Assembly (NCBI RefSeq): GCF_000418325.1
Contig: NC_021658.1
Location: 12,194,501-12,258,500, forward strand
Length of the DNA stretch: 64,000 bases
Direction: 5' to 3'
DNA from: Sorangium cellulosum So0157-2
Lineage (GTDB): Bacteria > Myxococcota_A > Polyangia > Polyangiales > Polyangiaceae
Shown here: positions 25,773 through 34,914 of the stretch, one piece after another
Layout: every line of letters begins with the position of its first letter
How positions within the stretch are numbered: the first letter of the stretch is position 1
Translations under genes and position numbers: made by a program
Notes under the pieces: generated by a model
Told to the model about the DNA's origin: nothing
Database searches by the model: none
The model's input: the letters and a program-made list of their open reading frames with translations, nothing else

Positions 25773-28700
25773 CTAGAGCACGCCCTCCTCGATCTCCTGC
25801 TCCTGGCGCGCCGCGTGCTCGGCGGCGAGCACCGCTGCGACCTCGCGCAGCGTCGGTCCGTTGAACAGGCGCCTCAGGGGCAACATGACCCCGTGGCGTT
25901 GATTCACGGCCTCGATGAGGCGCGTCGCGAGGAGGCTGTCGCCGCCCAGCTGGAAGAAGCTCTGATGCCGGCCGACGTCGGCGACCGCCAAGAGCTCCTT
26001 CCACAGCGCAGCGACGGTCTGCTCCCATTCGCCTCGCGGGGGCTCGAGCTCCCGGGCGTCTGTATCGGCTTCGGCCGAGATCAACCGGATGATCTCGGCA
26101 CGATTGACCTTGCCGTTCGCGCTGAGCGGCAGCTGGGCCAGCACCTGGATCCTCTCTGGCACCATGTGAAGCGGGAGGCTCGTGGCGACATGGTCGCGCA
26201 GCTGCTCCGCGCTGAGCCCCGCCGGCTCCCCTGGAACCTGGCCGTTCAGCCCATCGGCCATCGTGGCTCGCGCCTCCTCCGCCGCGACGGGGACCACCGC
26301 GGCGGCGAGGCGTCCGGAGGCCACCACGGCGACCGCATGCCGCACGCCGGGATGCGACCGGAGAGCGGCTTCCACCTCCCCGAGCTCGATGCGATGACCG
26401 CGGATCTTGACCTGGTTGTCGGTGCGGCCGAGGAACTCCAGCGTCCCGTCCGGCCAGTAACGCCCGACGTCGCCGGTGCGATACCACCGCTCGCCATCGG
26501 CGACGAACTTGCGAGCCGTCAGGTCCGGCGCAGCGCAGTAGCCTCGCGCCACCCCGAGGCCGCCGATCCACAGCTCACCGGGCACCCAGTCCGGACAGTC
26601 GCGGCCATGCGCGTCCACGACGCGGAAGAGCTGGTTGCGCAAGGGATAGCCGTAGGGAATCGAGCGCCACGACGGCTGGACCTCGTCCACCTCGAAGGCG
26701 TTGGACCAGATGGAGGCCTCGGTGGCCCCGCCGAGCGCGACGAACCGGCACCCGGGCCGCTGCGCGGCGAGCCGCCCGGGCAGGTCCGTCCTGATCCAGT
26801 CGCCCGAGACGAGCGCCAGGCGGAGTGCGCCCGGCGGCTCCTCCGCGCTGCCGACGATGAGCAGCATGTCGAGCAGAGTCGGCACGCTGTTCCAGATCGT
26901 CACCCCGTGCCGACGCACCAGCTCGTGCCAGCGCCTCGCATCGCGCCGGGACTCCTCTTCGATCAGGACCAGCGAGCCGCCGGCCGACAGCAGGCCGAAG
27001 ATATCGTAGACAGACAGATCGAAATCCAGCGCAGACACCGCCAGGATGCGGTCTTCTGCGCCGACGCCGAAGCGTTGATTGATGTCCAGCACCGTGTTCA
27101 GCGCGGCGCGATGGGTGATCTCGACGCCCTTCGGATCGCCGGTCGATCCGGAGGTGAAGATGATGTACGCCAGCTGGTCCGCGTCGACCGACGTCGGGCT
27201 CGGCGCAGGCGCGGACGCCATCGCCTGTCCGAACACGCACGGGCGAACGCCCCCCGGCCAGCGCCTCGGCTCTGGGCCTGTGACGACGACCCGGACGCCT
27301 GCCTGGCCCATCATCCGGTCGCGGCGCGCGTCGGGCTGATCCACCCCCACCGGCAGGTAGGCGGCTCCGGCCGCCAGCACGCCCAGCACGGCGGCGATCT
27401 GATCCGGACCCTTGGGCAGGTTCACGGCGACGACATCGCCGTTCGCCACGCCCTGCTGGGCCAGCGCAGCCGAGAGGCGCAGCGCGCGCTCCGCGAGCTG
27501 GCCGTAGCTCATCACGTCGGCCTCGCCCCAGCGCAGCGCGACGCGCTGCGGTCGCTCGCGCGCCATGCCGAAGAACGCTTCGTGCAGGCTCTGCCGCGGA
27601 CACTCTCCTTCGGTCGCATTGACGCGCGCGCGCACTCGGCGCTGCTGCTCGGGCATGAGATCGGGCACGGGCAGGGTCCATTCGGAGCTGCTCAGCCAGC
27701 TCAGCTCGCGCAGGTACGCATCGAACATCGTGGCGATGAGGCCTTCCGGGAACAGGTCTTCGACCACGTCCCAGTTCAGGGCGATGCCGCCCTCGGCCTC
27801 GATCACCTGATGGTCCAGCCACACCTGCGGGGTTTGCGTCAGGCCCCACACCTGCTTCCTGAACGGGCCGCTCTCCGGCGCCGCGGTGCCCCCGGGGACG
27901 CCGAGCGCGCTCGTGAACACCACCGGCATGGTCAGGCTCGGCGCGCCGCTCGACCTGCCCAGCTCGCGGACGAGCGAGATGCTCGAGACGTCGCGATGGT
28001 CGAGCGCATCGCCCAGCTCCTGCTGCACGCGCCTGGCGCGCGCTGCCCAGCTCTCGCCGGGAGCGGGCCGGTATCCGATCAACGTGAGCGAGGTGAAATC
28101 GCCCATGACCCTGTGAATGTCGGGGTGCACCTCGCGACGATCGAAGAGCGTCAGGTTGAGCGTGAGGTCGGGGCGGCTGCACCAGCGGCTGAGCACCTCA
28201 GCGAACGCCGTGAGCAGCACCGTGGACGGGGTGACGCCGTGCTCGCCTGCGCGCTCGACGATGCGGCGCCACCTGCGCGCGTCGATGCTGCCCTCGTGGC
28301 GCGTGAAGCGCGGCCGCCCCACCTCTGCAGGGTCTCTCGCGAGCGGCAGCTGCGGAGCCGGCGGCAGCTCGGGCAGCTTCTTCGCCCAGTAAGCCCGCGC
28401 GGCGGCGAGCGCCTCCGACCCCGCGGTGCACGTCAGCACGTAGTCGCGGAAGGACATCCCGATCGGCGGCAAAGAGGCGTCCGGGGCCTGGTAGAGCGCG
28501 GTGAGCTCGGCGTAGAACGTGAGGATGCTGAGCGCGTCGAGGATGAGGTTGTCGAGGCTGATGCCCATGCGCGTCCGGTCGCCCGATCGCACCGCGCGCA
28601 TGCCGAACAACGGCCAGCGGGTCGGGTCGAAGACCTTGTGCGAGTAGTCGCGCCGCAGCTCGTCGTAGGCCTGAGCGGGGTCTTCGCCGGCGTCGACGAC

Positions 28701-31700
28701 CTCTATCGTGAACCGCGGCACCTCCGGGAGGATGCGTTGCTGGCCCTGCTCATCGAAGACGGCGCGCAGCATCTCGTGCCGCCGAATCAGGGCGTTGACG
28801 GCCGCCTCCAGCCGCGACACGTCGAGATCAACGACGTCGTACTCGCGGTAGAATTGGCAGCCGACGCCCCCGAGCGTGAAGCTCTCGTCACGGCCCAGCC
28901 AGTAGGCGCGCTGCACCTCCGTCGGCGGGAAAGGCTGGTGGCGGTTCTCCGGATCGGCGACCAGGGTCGGCAGCGTCGGAGCGCCCTCGCCGAGCCTCAA
29001 CGTGGCCGCGAAGTCGGCCAGCGTCGGACGGGCGAACAGCTCGGCCAGCTTGACGTCGGCGAGGCCGACCTCGCGCAGCCGGCGCACCAGGCGCGTCGCC
29101 AGGAGGGAGTCGCCGCCCGCGGCGAAGAAGTTATGCTCGCGGCCCACCTCCGGCAGCTTGAGCAGCTCGGCCCAGACGCCGGCGACCCGGCGCTCCACCT
29201 CGCCGACCGGCGCAGTCACGGTCGACTTGGCCTGCGGGGCGAAGGCGCTCACGGCTCGCTGCAAGGCTTTGCGATCGATCTTGCCGTTGGGCGTGAGCGG
29301 GAAGCTCCTGCAGCGCCACAGGTGGTCCGGCACCATCACGGCGGGCAGGCGATCGGCCAGGAACTGGCGCAGCGTCGCGAGCTCCGGCGGCGGCTGCCGC
29401 AGATCGATGAGCTCGCCTGCATCGGGCAGCTCGATCATCGGATCGGCCGGGGTGATGACGGCGAAGAGCCCTCGCTCACCCAGCACCGCGACGGCCTGTC
29501 CGACACCGGGATAGCTGCCGACCGCCGCCTCGATCTCGCCGAGCTCGACGCGGTGCCCGCGCAGCTTCACCTGGAAGTCGGCGCGCCCGAGGAACTCCAC
29601 GCTGCCGTCGGGCCAGTAACGCGCGCGGTCGCCGGTGCGGTACCAGCGCGCCCCGTCCACCTCGAGGAACTTCTGCGCCGTCCTCTCGCCGTCGCCGCGA
29701 TAGCCGCGAGCCACGCCGGCGCCGCCGATCCACAGCTCGCCCGGGACGAAGTCCGGACAGTCGCGCCCCAGCGGATCGACGACGCGCAGCTGCACGTTGC
29801 CCAGGGGCTTGCCATACGGCACCGACTTCCAGTGCGAAGGCACCTCGGTGACCTCGCAGATCGTGGAGTGAATCGCCGTCTCGGTGGTGCCGCCCAGCGC
29901 GATGAAGCGGCAGCGGGGGGCGCACTGCGCCAGGCGGCCCGGCAGATCCAGGGTCACCCAGTCGCCGCCCAGGAGCACCGCGCGGAGCGCCACCGGACCG
30001 GAAGCGTCGCCCAAGGCGGCGAGCGTCACGTCGAGCAGGGCCGGCACGCAGTTGAGGATGGTCACCCGATGGCGGCGCAGCAGGTCGGCCCAGACCGCCG
30101 CGTCGCGGCGCGCCCACTCCTCGACGCAGACCACGGCGCCGCCCACCCATAGCGGCGCGAAGATGTCGTATACCGACAGGTCGAACTCGAGCGCGGACAG
30201 CGCGAGCGTCCGGTCGGTCGCGCCCAATGCGAAGCGCTGGTTCAGATCGTCGATGGTGTTCATCGCCGCGGCGTGGGTAATTTCCACGCCCTTCGGCTCG
30301 CCCGTCGAACCTGAGGTGAACAGGATGTAGGCGAGGTCGGAGTCCTCGCCGGCCAGCGGCTCCGAGAGCGACGTCTGGCTCTCCGGGATGCTGTCGAGCA
30401 CGATGCCGGCGCCGGCGGCTTCGAGGATGCGCTGACGGCGCAGCGCGGGTTGATCCACGCCGATCGGGAGATACGTGGCGCCCGCGGCCAGCACGCCCAG
30501 AACGGCGACGATCTGGCTCGGCCCCTTGGGCAGCTGGATCGCCACCACCTCGCCTGCGCGCACGCCGCGCTCGCGCAGGTAGCCTGCCACGCCCAGCGCG
30601 CGCTGCCGGAGCTCCCCGTACGAGATCTGGTCGCCATTGCCCCACACCAGGGCAGGCGCCTCCGGCTGTCGCTTCGCGAGCTCGAAGAAACCGTCGTGCA
30701 GGCGCTTGCCCGAGACCGGTGTGCGCGTGGCGTTGGCGGCCGCGCGCACCTTCAGCTGATCTGCCGGGAGCACCGCGGGCACGGGCTGCCGCCAGGCCTC
30801 CTCATCGGCGAGCAGGCGCTCCAGCAGCCGACCATGCGCGTCGAACATCGCGTCCAGCACGCCCGGCGCGAAGGCGTCCTCACGCGCATCCACGTTGACC
30901 AGCAAGCCGCCGTCGAGCTCCGTGACCTGCGCGTCCAGCCACACCTGCGGCCCCTGGGAGATGATCCAGGACGCCCTCCCGAAGCGCTGCATCACGGCCT
31001 CCGGAAACAGCTCGCCCAGGCCCAGCGCGCTCGTGTACACGACAGGCGCCAGCACCTGCTCGCCTCGCAGCCGCGACAGATCGCGCAGCACCTCGACGCC
31101 CGAGTAGCCCACGTGCTCGGCGTCCGCATGGAACTGGGCCTGCAGGCGCAGGGCGCGTTCAGCGAAGGTGCCAGGCGCTGCGCCGTCCCATGCCACGAGC
31201 ACCGAGGAGGTGAAGTCTCCGACCAGCATCCCGACGTCCGGGTGCAAGGGCTCGCGGTCGAACATCGGCAGGTTCATCATGAACCGCGGCTCCGCGCTCC
31301 AGGCGGTCAGCATCTCAGCGAACACCGCCGCCATCGCCATGGCCGGCGTCAGGCCATGGCGCGCCGCCAGAGACGCGAAGGCGCGCACCTGCTCCGGAGC
31401 GAGCCAGCGATGGCGCCGGACCACCGTCGTGGCGCCCACGTTCGCGTGGTACGGCGCGGCGGGCAGCTGCGGGGCCGCTGGAAGCTCGCTCAAGCGAGCT
31501 TGCCAGTACTCTCGGTCGGCGGTCCGCGACCGCACGCCCTTGACGCTCGCGCGGCTGGCGTCGCGTTCGGCCAGGTAGCGCGGGTAGCTGTAGTTGATCG
31601 GAGGCAGCGGCTGCGATCCAGCATAGAGGTGCGCCAGGTCGGCCAGCAGCACCCGCAGGCTGAGCGCGTCGGCGGCCACCATGTCCAGGTTCACGTGCAG

Positions 31701-32417
31701 GCGCGTGCCGCCCGCCCGGATCGCGTCCGGCAACAACGAGATCTGGATGTCGAACACCTCGCCGGCAGCGAGATCCATCCTCCGGTGCGACAGGGTGCGG
31801 CGCAGCTCTGCCAGCGCTCGCTCCGCCGCGTCGGCCGACAAGGCGCGGAGGTCGTGGACCTCCAGCCCACGCCAGCGGCCGTCGGACAGGATCTGCTGCC
31901 GGCCGTCGCTGAGGATCTGCACGCGCAACATGCCGTGCCGCTCGATCAGCTTTCGTATGGCAGACTCCAGCCGTGCAGGCTCGATCCCTTCGCCATCGAA
32001 TTCGTTGTAGAAATGCGCAGCGACATCGCCCAGCTGCTGGCCTTGCTGGCGTCCGATCCAGTACGCGTGCTGCATCAGCGCAAGCTCGAAGGGCGCCGCC
32101 TCGTCGATCGTGGCCGCGGCGGGCGAACGCTCGTCGCGTTCGCCCTTGCTACAGCTTCGCTCTCCGATCAGCGCCCTCCAAGCGGACACCCGCGGGTTCG
32201 CTAGAAGCTCGGCGAAATCGATCTCGATGCCTTGTCGCCGCCACCTGCCGGCGAGACGCATCATCGTGATCGAGTCCATCCCGAGCTCGATCAGGTTGCT
32301 GTCTTCCCGAACCGTCTCGACCATCACGCCGAGCATGTTCGCGACCGTATCCCTGAGATCGGATGAGGCGGTTTCGTCGTGCATTCGCTGTGTTTGTTCG
32401 TGCATTGGCTGACTCAT
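25773..32417 (-). CDS. NRPS, loading and modules 1-2: ArCP-Cy-A-PCP-Cy-A-PCP
   Basis: 2214 residues. The aryl carrier protein (20-85) has G-M-D-S49-I as phosphopantetheine site. Cy1 carries D-M-V-A-A-D-A-L-S (245-253). A1 has pocket residues D-L-Y-N-L-G-L-I-H and an intact T-S-G-S-T-G-E-P-K-G loop, followed by PCP G-G-D-S-L. Cy2 has D-N-L-I-L-D-A-L-S; A2 reads D-L-Y-N-L-S-L-I-W (cysteine); the second PCP is again G-G-D-S-L. There is no epimerase or inserted methyltransferase. The chain ends in an acidic tail (RQEQEIEEGVL) suited to the TubC-type docking domain of the next NRPS. It joins salicylate to two cyclised residues, an extended relative of PchE/HMWP2. Confidence 0.93.
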   Translation of the reverse strand: MSQPMHEQTQRMHDETASSDLRDTVANMLGVMVETVREDSNLIELGMDSITMMRLAGRWRRQGIEIDFAELLANPRVSAWRALIGERSCSKGERDERSPAAATIDEAAPFELALMQHAYWIGRQQGQQLGDVAAHFYNEFDGEGIEPARLESAIRKLIERHGMLRVQILSDGRQQILSDGRWRGLEVHDLRALSADAAERALAELRRTLSHRRMDLAAGEVFDIQISLLPDAIRAGGTRLHVNLDMVAADALSLRVLLADLAHLYAGSQPLPPINYSYPRYLAERDASRASVKGVRSRTADREYWQARLSELPAAPQLPAAPYHANVGATTVVRRHRWLAPEQVRAFASLAARHGLTPAMAMAAVFAEMLTAWSAEPRFMMNLPMFDREPLHPDVGMLVGDFTSSVLVAWDGAAPGTFAERALRLQAQFHADAEHVGYSGVEVLRDLSRLRGEQVLAPVVYTSALGLGELFPEAVMQRFGRASWIISQGPQVWLDAQVTELDGGLLVNVDAREDAFAPGVLDAMFDAHGRLLERLLADEEAWRQPVPAVLPADQLKVRAAANATRTPVSGKRLHDGFFELAKRQPEAPALVWGNGDQISYGELRQRALGVAGYLRERGVRAGEVVAIQLPKGPSQIVAVLGVLAAGATYLPIGVDQPALRRQRILEAAGAGIVLDSIPESQTSLSEPLAGEDSDLAYILFTSGSTGEPKGVEITHAAAMNTIDDLNQRFALGATDRTLALSALEFDLSVYDIFAPLWVGGAVVCVEEWARRDAAVWADLLRRHRVTILNCVPALLDVTLAALGDASGPVALRAVLLGGDWVTLDLPGRLAQCAPRCRFIALGGTTETAIHSTICEVTEVPSHWKSVPYGKPLGNVQLRVVDPLGRDCPDFVPGELWIGGAGVARGYRGDGERTAQKFLEVDGARWYRTGDRARYWPDGSVEFLGRADFQVKLRGHRVELGEIEAAVGSYPGVGQAVAVLGERGLFAVITPADPMIELPDAGELIDLRQPPPELATLRQFLADRLPAVMVPDHLWRCRSFPLTPNGKIDRKALQRAVSAFAPQAKSTVTAPVGEVERRVAGVWAELLKLPEVGREHNFFAAGGDSLLATRLVRRLREVGLADVKLAELFARPTLADFAATLRLGEGAPTLPTLVADPENRHQPFPPTEVQRAYWLGRDESFTLGGVGCQFYREYDVVDLDVSRLEAAVNALIRRHEMLRAVFDEQGQQRILPEVPRFTIEVVDAGEDPAQAYDELRRDYSHKVFDPTRWPLFGMRAVRSGDRTRMGISLDNLILDALSILTFYAELTALYQAPDASLPPIGMSFRDYVLTCTAGSEALAAARAYWAKKLPELPPAPQLPLARDPAEVGRPRFTRHEGSIDARRWRRIVERAGEHGVTPSTVLLTAFAEVLSRWCSRPDLTLNLTLFDRREVHPDIHRVMGDFTSLTLIGYRPAPGESWAARARRVQQELGDALDHRDVSSISLVRELGRSSGAPSLTMPVVFTSALGVPGGTAAPESGPFRKQVWGLTQTPQVWLDHQVIEAEGGIALNWDVVEDLFPEGLIATMFDAYLRELSWLSSSEWTLPVPDLMPEQQRRVRARVNATEGECPRQSLHEAFFGMARERPQRVALRWGEADVMSYGQLAERALRLSAALAQQGVANGDVVAVNLPKGPDQIAAVLGVLAAGAAYLPVGVDQPDARRDRMMGQAGVRVVVTGPEPRRWPGGVRPCVFGQAMASAPAPSPTSVDADQLAYIIFTSGSTGDPKGVEITHRAALNTVLDINQRFGVGAEDRILAVSALDFDLSVYDIFGLLSAGGSLVLIEEESRRDARRWHELVRRHGVTIWNSVPTLLDMLLIVGSAEEPPGALRLALVSGDWIRTDLPGRLAAQRPGCRFVALGGATEASIWSNAFEVDEVQPSWRSIPYGYPLRNQLFRVVDAHGRDCPDWVPGELWIGGLGVARGYCAAPDLTARKFVADGERWYRTGDVGRYWPDGTLEFLGRTDNQVKIRGHRIELGEVEAALRSHPGVRHAVAVVASGRLAAAVVPVAAEEARATMADGLNGQVPGEPAGLSAEQLRDHVATSLPLHMVPERIQVLAQLPLSANGKVNRAEIIRLISAEADTDARELEPPRGEWEQTVAALWKELLAVADVGRHQSFFQLGGDSLLATRLIEAVNQRHGVMLPLRRLFNGPTLREVAAVLAAEHAARQEQEIEEGVL

Positions 32418-32466
32418 GCGACGGCAAGCCCAAGATCGGAATACGACGCCTCCTACGGCGCATCCG

Positions 32467-33846
32467 CTAGCTGGCGACCCCTGACGGCACCAGGTGGCGC
32501 GCCACGCTCTGGAGCTTCTCGCAGGTCTCCTCCAGCTCTCGCTCGGGCGTCGACTGCGCTACGATCCCGGCGCCCGCCCGGAGCCACACGCTGCTCCCCC
32601 GCTGGAAGATGGTTCGCAGCACGAGCGCTGCATCCATCGCTCCGTCGTGGTCCACCGTCAGGACCGCGCCTGAGTAGAGGCCGCGGCTCTCCGCTTCGTG
32701 CCTTCGAATCCAGTCGACCGCCTCCCTCTTGGGGATCCCCGACGCGGTGATGGCAGGGAACAGCACCTGGAACGCCGTCCACGCCGAGTTGCCCGCCTCG
32801 AGCATGCCCGAGAGCCGTGAGGCGAGGTGCTGAACGGTTCCGCGACGCGACACCGCCATGAACTCGTTCACGGTCACGCTTCCCTGCTTGCAGACGCGGC
32901 TGAGCTCCTCGAACGCCAGCTTCACCGACATCGCGTGCTCGGCCAGCTCCTTCGAGTCGCTGAGCAGCTCCGCTCGCAGGCGCGCGTTTTCATTGTCGTC
33001 CGAGACGAGCGCCCGGGTCCCGGCGAGCGGCTGTGTCATGACCTGCCCCTCGGCGGTCACCTCGAGCACCGTCTCGGGGCTGAATCCGGCGAACTTCAGA
33101 TCGCGGCAGTTGACCACGAACGATCGGGCAGGGGTGTTCTGGCGCCGCCCGGCGACGTAGGTAGCGATCAGGTCGACGGGTGCGGAAATCGGGACGACGC
33201 GCGACGCGATCACCTTGTGGAGCTTGCGCGCCGCGATCTCATGGGTAGCTGCAGCCACCAGCTCCTTGTACTTCGCTGCGCCCGTCGTCTCGAGCACCGT
33301 GATGGGAAGCACCAGAGGCGAGGGGACCGGGTGGAGACCGGCGACGTCCGTCATCTCGCGCGCGTGACGGCGGTCCGAGGACGCGAGGACGTCCACCATC
33401 CTCTCGAGTTCGTCCGAGGTCAGCGCGCGAAGCAGCGCCGTACCGCGCCGCAGGCGGATTTCGACCTCCGGGATGGTCAGGTGGAGCAAGGGCTCTGCGC
33501 CGAGATTCGCCTCGATGCCGTGCAGCAGGTACGCGAACTCGAACGAGGCGGTGCCGTACGCGCGCCAGCCCCGGAGCGGCATCGACGCGAGCGCCGCCTC
33601 GACCGCGGCGAGGCAATCCCCGCCGGTCCAGCTCTGCTTCCCTGTCCGATCGAGGCGGTGCACGCCGTGTACGTCGGCCGTGAGCTCGAAGGCTGCGCCG
33701 AGGGCGACGCTCCACTCGCCGTCGCGCTCGTACACGAAGTACGTCGTGTGCAGGCCTGATTTTGCGAGCGCCGCCGCCAGGTCGATGGGGTCCGCGCTGA
33801 TCGAGACGTTGCGCTCGAAGTAGTGCCGTTGATGAGACGTGTTCAT
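32467..33846 (-). CDS. Salicylate synthase (Irp9/MbtI family)
   Basis: 459 residues, chorismate-binding fold. C-terminal hallmarks are F-A-G-F-S-P-E-T near the middle, P-L-A-G-T-R, the R-R-G-T-V-Q-H-L-A-S turn, F-P-A-I-T-A-S-G-I-P-K and G-L-Y-S-G-A-V. The combination is that of single-polypeptide salicylate synthases converting chorismate to salicylate via isochorismate, and no separate pyruvate lyase (PchB) is present. I start at ATG 33846 (MNTSHQRHYFER) after GGGGCGAG; the longer frame is not protein-like. It is the first gene of the operon and supplies the substrate of the AMP ligase at its far end, 49 bases ahead of the first NRPS. Confidence 0.93.
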   Translation of the reverse strand: MNTSHQRHYFERNVSISADPIDLAAALAKSGLHTTYFVYERDGEWSVALGAAFELTADVHGVHRLDRTGKQSWTGGDCLAAVEAALASMPLRGWRAYGTASFEFAYLLHGIEANLGAEPLLHLTIPEVEIRLRRGTALLRALTSDELERMVDVLASSDRRHAREMTDVAGLHPVPSPLVLPITVLETTGAAKYKELVAAATHEIAARKLHKVIASRVVPISAPVDLIATYVAGRRQNTPARSFVVNCRDLKFAGFSPETVLEVTAEGQVMTQPLAGTRALVSDDNENARLRAELLSDSKELAEHAMSVKLAFEELSRVCKQGSVTVNEFMAVSRRGTVQHLASRLSGMLEAGNSAWTAFQVLFPAITASGIPKREAVDWIRRHEAESRGLYSGAVLTVDHDGAMDAALVLRTIFQRGSSVWLRAGAGIVAQSTPERELEETCEKLQSVARHLVPSGVAS

Positions 33847-34914
33847 GCTCGCCCCGCACGTGAATGATGCGATCCTACCGACCATTGACCAGCGACACGC
33901 TCAGACGGCTCTCGCCCATCGACCATGCGTGCGCCGGCATAGGGCCGATGAGCGGACGAGCCGACAGCCTCTCCGGTTGCGAGGCTACGCTGGATCGGGT
34001 CGGGAACGAGGCTGTCTTTGCTTCTATTCCTTGGAGCGGAGCAGCGGCCGGCGGACCCGCTCCGCCGCCCCGCGTCGCTCCTGCTTTTACTACAGCATTG
34101 TTGCATTTGCAGCATATGTCACCTCTGGTACGAGAGGCCGCACGAGAGACGTCGGTCGCAAGAGGAGCACGCGAGCTTTACAGACGGCGTCTCGCTCTCT
34201 TACGCATGGTGATCCAGGCGCGAGGCACCGCATCGGTCGCGCCCCCCCCGATTCGCGCTCGGATGGCGAGCCTTCGAATCGAAACCAGGCGTCACGGTAA
34301 ACGCGTCGACTGAGCGGCGGATGGTCGAAGCGTTCCTCTTCGCGCGCCTTCCAGCATCGACCTGTAGGTCCTGCGAGGTCTGCAGGCCAACGCGGTCGTC
34401 CTCCATCCAGACGAGCTTCTCGTCAAAGCATTACGAACGACATCCCAGCCCCCCTGGCGGGCTGCGCGTCGGCGCTCGCGCCGTGATGTCATCGACACCT
34501 ACCGCAAATGTACATCTCCCGGCTCGTGAGACCGCGCTCGTAGAGCATGGCCTCGCGAGCGCCCTGAGCCTGAGACGAGCAGCCCACCTCTCGAAGACGC
34601 TTACGTATTGCATATACATATCAATTGCATCAGCGTCAAGGCGGACGATCGACGATTTGATGCGGCGAGCGCGGCGCTGCCCGATGAGCCCTCCGCGCTG
34701 AGTTTCAGCCGATTCATAAAAAATCGGCCGTTCAGGCGAGGATCGAAGCCATATAGAGATTAGCGGACGGCGCACTCCCCTGGCGTCGCCCGTGCGCCGC
34801 GCTCCTCGGCAGGGTCAGCGAGGGCCATCGTGCCGCAGCGGCACCTGGTCGCCACGGAATCTTCATCCTCGTGACGCGCGGGGGAGACTCGGCAGGACGC
34901 CTTCCTCTCCACCA
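33847..34914. promoter_or_regulatory. 1-kb gene-free region with AT-rich palindromes
   Basis: Separates the biosynthetic operon from the ABC-2/transport operon, both on the minus strand, so it should contain the biosynthetic promoter. No frame looks like protein. Two AT-rich dyads stand out: TGTTGCA-TT-TGCAGCA at 34099-34114 and the 19-bp ATTG-CATATACATAT-CAAT at 34607-34625. A GTGCCGC-A-GCGGCAC hairpin at 34830-34844 lies just downstream of the ABC-2 gene stop and could end that transcript, though there is no T-run. Confidence 0.5.
34607..34625. promoter_or_regulatory. Candidate Fur-like 19-bp dyad
   Basis: ATTG-CATATACATAT-CAAT is a nearly symmetrical AT-rich 19-mer in a region otherwise well above 60% GC. 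Its length and composition resemble Fur boxes, but the sequence is not a close match to the enterobacterial consensus. It lies about 760 bases upstream of the salicylate synthase start, which is far for an operator. Confidence 0.3.

Noticed and set aside
25630..26571. Longer N-terminus for the second NRPS
   Set aside because: The upstream frame is Arg/Gly/Pro-rich shadow of the preceding NRPS; a ribosome site and a TubC-type docking domain start exactly at 25629.
32430..32442. Second adapter-like string (agatcgga...)
   Set aside because: Only about nine bases match the adapter start and the sequence then diverges; it is within the short gap before the first NRPS with no coding disruption.
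33860..34701. Several short frames in the 1-kb gap
   Set aside because: Low-complexity Arg/Ser-rich translations with no start signals; no similarity to any family I recognise.
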